This document shows, piece after piece, positions 47,786-53,960 of a stretch of DNA of 53,960 bases. The stretch comes from Hydrogenovibrio sp. Its GTDB lineage: Bacteria > Pseudomonadota > Gammaproteobacteria > Thiomicrospirales > Thiomicrospiraceae. Under the pieces are notes generated by a model, which did no database searches, was not told the DNA's origin, and saw only the letters and a program-made list of their open reading frames with translations. The stretch is taken from assembly GCA_015484555.1 (NCBI GenBank), contig WFMZ01000045.1, positions 1-53,960 on the forward strand, written 5' to 3'. Within the stretch, counting starts at the first letter, position 1. Each line of letters opens with the position of its first letter. A program made the translations under genes and the position numbers.

Positions 47786-49161
47786 TATCTTAAGGCTCCT
47801 GATGGCATCGCCATATTTTTAGAACTAGCCTGTTTGCCATTGGGCAGTAAAGTACCGACGGTAACTTTATCTGGGTTAAAATACTTATTCGCAACGGCTT
47901 GAATATCTTTTGGTGTCACCGAGCGTAAGCTTTTAACCCAGTTGTCAACCGTTGATAAGGGTAAGCCTGTGCTAGATAAAGTGCCTAAAATCATCGCCTG
48001 TCCCTGAATAGAGTCCTGTCCAAAAACATAGGCGGCCTCCTCTTGTGCCAAGACCCTATCCAGCTCTTGTTGAGAAACAGGCTGATCTTGGAGTTTTTTA
48101 ATCGCTTTCCAAATTGCTTTTTCTGCTTGTTGGGTAGTGACCCCTTTTGAGGGGGTCATTTGAAATATAAACAAGGTTTGCAAGCGACTGGTGCTTTGAT
48201 AAGAGGTGCTAACACCTGCGAGGAGTTTAGATTCACGCACTAATGACTTAGGTAACCTAGCCGAATCATCTCCATCTAACACGCTACTTAATAAGCTTAA
48301 AGCAAAGGCTTCTTTCCTCTCAGCATCTGTTTTAGCCGTTACTAAAGTAGGCACATGAAAGCCCATCATGACAGAAGGCAGCTTAGTCGTCCCTTTATAG
48401 ACCATGCGCCTTTCCCCTTCTTGCAGCATCTCTAGCTGAGGCTTAGGGGGCACTAACTTACTGGAATTATGAACACCGTAATATTTAATGGCCCATTTTT
48501 TAACCTGCTTAGGATCTACATCACCAACAACCACTAAGGTTGCATTATTGGGTGCATACCAACGCTGATACCAGCCCTCTAGGTCTGGTAACGTCCAACT
48601 CTTAATATCTTGCATCCAACCCACTACTGGGTGGTGTGGCGGACTATTCACAAAGGCCATCGCGTTGAATTGTTCTGATAACTTACTATTTGGGTTATCT
48701 TCTGTTCGCCAGCGTCTTTCTTCAGTCACAACATCTCTTTCTTTTTGAAAATCTTTGTCATCTAACTGCAAGTTACGCATTCGATCCGCTTCTAACTTCA
48801 TCACCGCCTCTAAATGTTGCTTGCCCACCATTTGATAGTAGACGGTGTAATCTGAACTAGTAAAGGCATTTTCTTGTCCGCCCATTTTAGAGACACGTTG
48901 TGAAAACTCTCCATCTTTATAAGCTTTTGTACCTTTAAACATCATGTGTTCAAGCATGTGAGATAAACCGGTAATACCATTGTGTTCATAGTTAGAGCCT
49001 ACACGATACCAAACTTGATGAACAACAACGGGCGCTCTATGATCTTCCTTCACCACTACTTTTAAACCATTTTTTAATTCAAACGTTGTTACAGCTGACC
49101 AAGCAGAGGCGCTGACTAATAAGCCACCCACTAGTATTATTTTTTTGAGCATTTCTCGCAT
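47785..49161 (-). CDS. M16 zinc metallopeptidase (catalytic subunit)
   Basis: A periplasmic pitrilysin-family protease of about 458 residues. GLSHMLEHMMFKGT carries the inverted zinc motif HxxEH, and VVTEERRWR supplies the distal Glu ligand. The signal helix is LKKIILVGGLLVSASAWSA. I prefer the ATG at 49161 (MREMLKK) because AAGGGTG lies nine bases upstream; the frame is open back to an ATG at 49215. It is paired with the inactive subunit downstream, and divergent from ftsY. Confidence 0.9.
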   Translation of the reverse strand: MREMLKKIILVGGLLVSASAWSAVTTFELKNGLKVVVKEDHRAPVVVHQVWYRVGSNYEHNGITGLSHMLEHMMFKGTKAYKDGEFSQRVSKMGGQENAFTSSDYTVYYQMVGKQHLEAVMKLEADRMRNLQLDDKDFQKERDVVTEERRWRTEDNPNSKLSEQFNAMAFVNSPPHHPVVGWMQDIKSWTLPDLEGWYQRWYAPNNATLVVVGDVDPKQVKKWAIKYYGVHNSSKLVPPKPQLEMLQEGERRMVYKGTTKLPSVMMGFHVPTLVTAKTDAERKEAFALSLLSSVLDGDDSARLPKSLVRESKLLAGVSTSYQSTSRLQTLFIFQMTPSKGVTTQQAEKAIWKAIKKLQDQPVSQQELDRVLAQEEAAYVFGQDSIQGQAMILGTLSSTGLPLSTVDNWVKSLRSVTPKDIQAVANKYFNPDKVTVGTLLPNGKQASSKNMAMPSGALR

Positions 49162-49299
49162 TGAACTATTCACCCTTAATTTCACTATTTGAAGCGCTGA
49201 CCACATCTTATTCATTCAAAGTTTACTGTTTATTTCATTTATAATACCTTATATTAATTCAATCTGTTTGAACGAAACATGAATACATAAGGAACAACG

Positions 49300-50415
49300 A
49301 TGTTCAGTTTTTTAAAAAAGAAAAAACCACCCGAGCAACCTAAAACAGAAGTACCTCTTTTAATTGAGGATGTTTTGCTTGATAGTGACATCGAAAGCAT
49401 TCCCTTACCTGAAGCAGATAATACCACTGAAGGCATTGAACGGGCCAATACAACAGATGCCGTAGAAAAACCTACTGAAAGCTTTTTTACCCGTTTACGA
49501 AAAAGTTTAAGTAAAACGCGCGGCAACTTCAGTGAATCTATTGCCCGCTTAGTGGTGGGTAAAAAAGAAATTGATGATGATTTACTAGAAGAGCTAGAAA
49601 TGATCTTACTCTCTGCCGATGTAGGGATTGAGGCCACCGAAAAGGTCATTCAAAACTTAACAGAACAAGTCAGCCGTAAAAACTTAAAAGACCCTGCCTT
49701 ATTAATTAGCACCTTAAAACAACAACTACAAACGATTTTAGCGCCTATTGAAGCACCCTTAATTCCTGAGCATACGCCTGGCTCACAAGAAACTAAAACC
49801 CCATTTGTTATTTTAATGGTTGGCATTAATGGAGTGGGTAAAACCACTACCATTGGCAAACTAGCTAAAAAGTTTCAAAATGAAGGTAAGTCAGTCATGC
49901 TGGCTGCAGGGGATACATTTAGAGCCGCCGCTGTGGAGCAACTTCAAGCTTGGGGCGAACGTAACAACGTACCTGTTGTTGCACAAGATACGGGTGCAGA
50001 TTCTGCTTCAGTTATTTTTGATGCTATTCAATCTGCTACTGCCAAAAATATTGATATCTTAATTGCTGATACCGCTGGGCGATTGCACACTCAAACTAAC
50101 TTAATGGATGAGCTAAAAAAAGTAAAACGTGTTATTCAAAAAGTCGACGCTTCTGCCCCACATGAAATCATGCTAGTGATTGATGCTGGTACTGGACAAA
50201 ATGCGATTAACCAAGTAAAACAGTTTAATGAAGCCGTTGGACTAACCGGCTTAACCTTGACCAAATTAGATGGCACCGCTAAGGGTGGTATTGTGTATGC
50301 ATTGGCAGAAACGATTCCTATCCCTGTTCGCTATATTGGTGTGGGTGAGTCCATCAATGACTTAAGAACCTTTAATGCAAAAGAGTTTTCAGAAGCTATT
50401 TTTGATAGCCAATAA
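49300..50415 (+). CDS. ftsY: Signal recognition particle receptor FtsY
   Basis: A 371-residue GTPase. An acidic A-domain (about 1-75) precedes the N domain and the G domain: GINGVGKTTTIGKLAK (G1), DTFRAAAVEQL (G2), DTAGRLHT (G3), TKLDGTAKGG (G4) and the closing GVGESINDLRTF. It docks ribosome-SRP complexes at the membrane. The short acidic region is at the small end for gammaproteobacteria. ftsE/ftsX do not follow here; two unrelated genes do. Confidence 0.96.
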   Translation: MFSFLKKKKPPEQPKTEVPLLIEDVLLDSDIESIPLPEADNTTEGIERANTTDAVEKPTESFFTRLRKSLSKTRGNFSESIARLVVGKKEIDDDLLEELEMILLSADVGIEATEKVIQNLTEQVSRKNLKDPALLISTLKQQLQTILAPIEAPLIPEHTPGSQETKTPFVILMVGINGVGKTTTIGKLAKKFQNEGKSVMLAAGDTFRAAAVEQLQAWGERNNVPVVAQDTGADSASVIFDAIQSATAKNIDILIADTAGRLHTQTNLMDELKKVKRVIQKVDASAPHEIMLVIDAGTGQNAINQVKQFNEAVGLTGLTLTKLDGTAKGGIVYALAETIPIPVRYIGVGESINDLRTFNAKEFSEAIFDSQ

Positions 50416-50423
50416 GCATTGCA

Positions 50424-51182
50424 ATGAAACTACCTAAAACCAATAATCCTCAAGAAGCCAGTGCCTTTAAAAAAGGCTACCGCCAGGCCATTGATGAAAA
50501 ATCGTTAGCAAATATGCCTTCGACCATTCGAATAGACACTAAGTTAAAGCAACTTTTTGAAGCCGGTTGGGAGCAAGCTCAAGAAGACCTTGCCTTAGAA
50601 GAAGAAGCCGACAATGCCCCCCAATGGAATAAACGATTTATTTGGATAACCATCATGGTACTAGGGGGGCTAATCACCGCGCTTTCCATGATTAATAATT
50701 TTGAAAAAAATCGCAAAGCAAAAGAACCTATCGTACAACAACCAATCCTCCATTTTAATAAGCATTCTCTTAGCATTCTATCTGAAGAAGAAAGAAAAGA
50801 TCTCGAGCTAAACCGCCAAGAACAAACCCTCATTCACTACCAAGATTTAAATAGTAGTAAAAACTTACTGAATGCTAATATTAAAGCAAAGCTACTTTCC
50901 GAACAGCCTAAACAGGTAATCTATAAATGGGAAACAACGCTTCCTAAAAAAATACGGAATCTAAAACTAGCACTTAACATATCAGACTTTCAAGGTGATA
51001 TCCAAGTAAAGTGGTTACAAAAAAATCAGGTTATCCAAGCCTACAATTTAAATATTAGCTCCGGAAACTATCTAAAACCCATTCCATTAAGCAGTCGTTG
51101 GCAAGGAGAATGGATTTTGCTAATCACTAACTTACAAAATAAAGCACTTATTAGGCAAAGGTTCTTCTATGTTCACCCTTAA
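50424..51182 (+). CDS. Membrane-anchored DUF2914-like protein
   Basis: A 252-residue protein. A cytosolic N-terminus (about 1-70) with two KKGYRQAIDE / LFEAGWEQAQED-type helical segments precedes one transmembrane helix (about 72-92), and then an extracytoplasmic domain. The C-terminal stretch WQGEWILLITNLQNKALIRQRFFYV resembles the DUF2914 end (split here only for description). The function is unknown. It starts nine bases after ftsY and overlaps the next gene by 14 bases. Confidence 0.65.
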   Translation: MKLPKTNNPQEASAFKKGYRQAIDEKSLANMPSTIRIDTKLKQLFEAGWEQAQEDLALEEEADNAPQWNKRFIWITIMVLGGLITALSMINNFEKNRKAKEPIVQQPILHFNKHSLSILSEEERKDLELNRQEQTLIHYQDLNSSKNLLNANIKAKLLSEQPKQVIYKWETTLPKKIRNLKLALNISDFQGDIQVKWLQKNQVIQAYNLNISSGNYLKPIPLSSRWQGEWILLITNLQNKALIRQRFFYVHP

Positions 51183-51867
51183 TAAAATATCAAAAACACT
51201 GTTTATCATCAGTATTTTAATATTACTAAACGGGTGTTCTAGCAACCCACCAAAAAAAACTCACGATAATATTTGCCATATTTATAATTATGATTCTGCC
51301 TGGGAAAAAGCTGCCAGACACTCTGCCAATAGGTGGGGAACACCCGATTACATATTAATGGCTTTCATTCACCAAGAATCTCGATTTAAAAGTGATGCTC
51401 AACCAAGCAGGCCTTACGCCTTAGGCTTTATTCCATTATTTAGGAGCTCTTCCGCTTATGGTTATTCGCAAGCTCAGAATCCCGCTTGGTATGACTACCA
51501 AAAGGCGACGGGAAACCGAGGGGCTAAGCGAACCAGTGTTCAAGACTCTTTAGACTTTATTGGTTGGTACAATTATCAATCACATAAACGCAACCACATT
51601 AACCGAACAGATGCTTACCATCTTTATTTAGCCTACCATGAGGGTAATGGGGGCTATGCTCGAAAAACTTACAACAAGAAACCCTGGCTACTAAAGGTCG
51701 CTAAAAAAGTTCAAAAACGTGCCTACCGCTATAAACAACAACTCAAAAATTGTTCAAAGTACCAAAAAATAGAGCATCGAAAAGAGCACCCTTCTAAAGA
51801 AACCCGTCAAAAAGTGAGCCAATCCAAATCTAACCATTCTTGTAATGCACCTTGGCCTTATTGCTAA
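51169..51867 (+). CDS. Lipoprotein with SLT (lysozyme-like) transglycosylase domain
   Basis: A 232-residue probable outer-membrane lipoprotein: signal helix TLFIISILILL and lipobox LNGC (Cys23). FIHQESRFKSDAQPS provides the catalytic Glu of the SLT fold, and GYSQAQNPAWYDYQ and YLAYHEGNGGY are later SLT motifs. The basic C-terminal tail (about 190-232) is low-complexity. It may cleave peptidoglycan. The start overlaps the DUF2914-like gene, suggesting co-expression. Confidence 0.85.
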   Translation: MFTLNKISKTLFIISILILLNGCSSNPPKKTHDNICHIYNYDSAWEKAARHSANRWGTPDYILMAFIHQESRFKSDAQPSRPYALGFIPLFRSSSAYGYSQAQNPAWYDYQKATGNRGAKRTSVQDSLDFIGWYNYQSHKRNHINRTDAYHLYLAYHEGNGGYARKTYNKKPWLLKVAKKVQKRAYRYKQQLKNCSKYQKIEHRKEHPSKETRQKVSQSKSNHSCNAPWPYC

Positions 51868-51878
51868 ATTCTAGGCAT

Positions 51879-51901
51879 AAAAAAAGGCCTTCCGGCCTTT
51901 T
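51879..51901. terminator. Bidirectional terminator between the SLT lipoprotein and fabB
   Basis: AAAAGGCC-ttcc-GGCCTTTT with extra A residues to the left; it serves both convergent genes. Confidence 0.88.
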
Positions 51902-51923
51902 CTTAATGACTTAACAGCTGATG

Positions 51924-53144
51924 TTAAGCCTTATATTTCTCAACAATAACAGAAGCATTAGTTCCACCAAAGCCAAAACTATTACTCATGAATCTTTCCA
52001 TTCCTGCATCTTCAATTAACTTAGTCACGATAGGCATGCCTTCGCACTCTTCATCTAGGTTATCAATATTAATTGAAGGGGCAATAAAATCATGCTCTAG
52101 CATGCATAGGCTATAAATAAGTTCATGAACACCAGCAGCACCCAATGAGTGACCTGACATTGACTTAGTTGAACTAATTTTAGGAACATCCGCCCCAAAT
52201 ACTTCACGAATAGCAGCCGCTTCTTTAGTGTCACCTACCGGTGTAGAAGTGCCATGAGGGTTAATATAATCAATCTTACCCTCCACGGTTTCCATCGCCA
52301 TTTTCATACAACGTACCGCGCCTTCTCCAGAAGGAGCAACCATATCATAACCATCAGAGTTAGCACCATAACCAGTAATTTCACCGTAAATTTTGGCACC
52401 ACGAGCTAAAGCATGTTCTAGCTCTTCAACGACAACCATACCACCACCACCAGCAATAACAAAACCGTCTCTATCAGCGTCATAAGCACGTGAAGCCTTA
52501 GTCGGATTATCGTTGTTCTTAGTAGATAATGCACCCATTGCATCAAACATTACAGACATCGTCCAGTGTAGCTCTTCACCACCACCAGCAAACACAATAT
52601 CTTGCTTACCTAGTTGTATTTGCTCTACCGCCGTTCCAACACAGTGAGCTGATGTTGAGCAAGCCGAACTAATTGAATAATTAATGCCTTGAATCTTAAA
52701 AGGGGTGGCCAAACAAGCCGAAACAGTTGAACCCATTGTACGAGTCACCATATAAGGACCCACGCGCTTCACACCTTTTGTCCGAGCTATTTCAACCGCC
52801 ATTGTCGAATTAGAATTAGATCCACCGCCAGAACCCGCAACCAAACCAACACGAGGATTAGAAACCTGCTCTTCTGTCAGACCTGAATCCTTAACAGCTT
52901 GTTCCATTGCAATATAAGCATAAGCGGCTGCATCACCCATAAAGCGCAACTGCTTACGACCAATCAGTTCTTTAAAGTCTAAGTCTTTAACCGCGCCATG
53001 TATTTGAGAGCGCATGCCATTTTCAGCATACTCTGGCGCAAAGACAATTCCTGACTTCCCCTTTTTAAGAGAATCAGTTACTGCTTCTTTATCGTTTCCT
53101 AAACTAGAAACAATCCCTATACCTGTAATTACAACTCTTTTCAT
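51924..53144 (-). CDS. fabB: Beta-ketoacyl-ACP synthase I
   Basis: A 406-residue condensing enzyme of unsaturated fatty-acid synthesis. Active-site Cys is in [12 protein letters not shown], the His pair is in [12 protein letters not shown] and [12 protein letters not shown], and FGFGGTNAS closes the protein. Its ATG overlaps the fabA stop by one base (TGATG). FabA plus FabB is the anaerobic unsaturated fatty-acid route of gammaproteobacteria. Confidence 0.97.
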   Translation of the reverse strand: MKRVVITGIGIVSSLGNDKEAVTDSLKKGKSGIVFAPEYAENGMRSQIHGAVKDLDFKELIGRKQLRFMGDAAAYAYIAMEQAVKDSGLTEEQVSNPRVGLVAGSGGGSNSNSTMAVEIARTKGVKRVGPYMVTRTMGSTVSACLATPFKIQGINYSISSACSTSAHCVGTAVEQIQLGKQDIVFAGGGEELHWTMSVMFDAMGALSTKNNDNPTKASRAYDADRDGFVIAGGGGMVVVEELEHALARGAKIYGEITGYGANSDGYDMVAPSGEGAVRCMKMAMETVEGKIDYINPHGTSTPVGDTKEAAAIREVFGADVPKISSTKSMSGHSLGAAGVHELIYSLCMLEHDFIAPSINIDNLDEECEGMPIVTKLIEDAGMERFMSNSFGFGGTNASVIVEKYKA

Positions 53145-53659
53145 CAGAAAGCATCCGTATTTGTAAATAGACCTACTTTTAAGTCTTTAGCTGAATAAAT
53201 TTCTTTGCCATCTACATAGAGGTAGGCATCGCCAATTCCCATATATAACTTACGTTTAATCACTCGCTTCATATTGATCACATACTCAACTTTCTTGGCT
53301 GTCGGTAAAACTTGACCATAGAATTTTACTTCACCACAACCTAACGCACGACCACGACCTGGACCACCCGTCCAACCCAAGAAGAAACCAATTAGCTGCC
53401 ACATAGCATCTAAGCCTAGACAACCCGGCATAACAGGGTCATTTTTAAAGTGGCAATCAAAAAACCAAAGATCTTCTGTAATATCTAATTCTGCTCGAAT
53501 CTCACCTTTACCGAATTCCCCGCCTTCTTCAGACATATGGGCTACTCGATCAAACATCAACATAGGAGGAGCGGGTAACTGCGCATTGCCTTCACCAAAC
53601 AAACCGCCATCGCCACTTTTGAGTAATTCTTCTTTTGTAAAACTTGATTGTTGTGTCAT
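53144..53659 (-). CDS. fabA: Beta-hydroxydecanoyl-ACP dehydratase/isomerase
   Basis: A 171-residue hot-dog enzyme that introduces the cis double bond of unsaturated fatty acids. [20 protein letters not shown] carries the catalytic His and the helix Asp. It is first in the fabA-fabB pair and downstream of the rRNA operon end. Confidence 0.97.
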   Translation of the reverse strand: MTQQSSFTKEELLKSGDGGLFGEGNAQLPAPPMLMFDRVAHMSEEGGEFGKGEIRAELDITEDLWFFDCHFKNDPVMPGCLGLDAMWQLIGFFLGWTGGPGRGRALGCGEVKFYGQVLPTAKKVEYVINMKRVIKRKLYMGIGDAYLYVDGKEIYSAKDLKVGLFTNTDAF

Positions 53660-53866
53660 CTCTAACTCGGTAAATAAAATATGAACAAATATTATACCTG
53701 CGCAGAAAAGCGATTACAAACTACCCACCCCTTAAATAGCAACAAGATTAATATTTCGCAAATATCTATAGTGAAACTACTTAGTAAGTTAATCCTTTGC
53801 TGTATAGATAGCATCTAAAAACTTCAACACTCTCCTCTAACACTCTCTAATCCCTAAATTTTGAGC

Positions 53867-53900
53867 AAAAAAAACCGCTATCTAATTAAAGATAACGGCT
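53867..53900 (-). terminator. rRNA operon terminator
   Basis: Minus strand: AGCCGTTATCT, six-base loop, AGATAGCGGTT, then a run of T residues (two G-U pairs). It lies 12 bases past the 5S end. The stretch from 53660 to 53866 shows no gene; it holds the fabA upstream region. Confidence 0.85.
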
Positions 53901-53912
53901 TTCAGAATATAA

Positions 53913-53960
53913 GCTTGGGGATGACCTACTCTCACATGGGAACTCCCACACTACCATCGG
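53913..53960 (-). rRNA. rrf: 5S ribosomal RNA, 3' part
   Basis: The minus strand reads CCGATGGTAGTGTGGG, then ATGTGAGAGTAGG and ends near CCCCAAGC, the conserved 3' half of 5S rRNA. The gene continues beyond the right edge, so an rRNA operon is transcribed leftward into the window. The exact 3' end is uncertain by a few bases. Confidence 0.9.

Overview
The window looks like chromosomal DNA of a marine-type gammaproteobacterium of modest GC content. I judge this by eye from fabA-fabB, cca, rsmD-coaD-ftsY, a complete trpEGDC set and the style of the proteins. Gene content is compatible with the Thiotrichales/Piscirickettsiaceae area (Cycloclasticus-like), but that placement is a guess. Almost all genes are housekeeping genes on the minus strand.

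Layout. 1-263: a decayed IS30-type transposase tail and a promoter. 264-1724: a Tat-exported multicopper oxidase. 1735-5130: a large PAS-GGDEF-EAL protein. 5238-7977: a copper-RiPP (bufferin/oxazolin, HvfABCX-type) operon. It has a precursor carrying seven EGKCG units behind a twin-arginine signal, a DoxX-like membrane protein, an MNIO iron enzyme and its HvfC partner. 8160-14109: a degenerate metallo-beta-lactamase-fold exoprotein, an AI-2E family permease, PpnN, a DEAD-box helicase and an EI24 membrane protein. 14245-22431: osmC, a type II restriction-modification pair, then trpC, trpD, trpG, trpE, a probable trp leader/attenuator, gph and rpe (all minus). 22589-24877: psiE, purC, bioD and a small membrane protein. 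24944-32267: fba-pyk-pgk-gap-tkt, the lower glycolysis/Calvin-type carbon module, transcribed tkt to fba. 32528-36894: an RND efflux pump pair. 37087-46392: cca, an NDUFA9-like protein, ycgL, sod, modABC, coaD, rsmD, an SQR-like flavoprotein and a YaiI protein. 46442-51867: an M16 peptidase pair, ftsY, a DUF2914-like protein and an SLT lipoprotein. 51924-53659: fabA-fabB. The right edge holds the 3' end of a 5S rRNA gene with its terminator, so an rRNA operon reads into the window from the right.

The most unusual content is the copper-RiPP operon: a Tat-type signal on the precursor, a terminator hairpin separating precursor from maturases, and a neighbouring Tat-exported copper oxidase. The second is a family of 18-bp repeats (core AAAAATCGCCAGGGGTGG) present as single or paired inverted copies at four intergenic loci, with a fifth copy inside the hvfC reading frame. 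Other points are a trp leader peptide candidate, an R-M pair coupled to the trp operon on one side and osmC on the other, a cysteine-rich tail on phosphoglycerate kinase, and enzymes that have lost canonical active-site residues. No CRISPR array, tRNA gene or intact insertion sequence was seen. No gene-free stretch exceeds about 300 bases.
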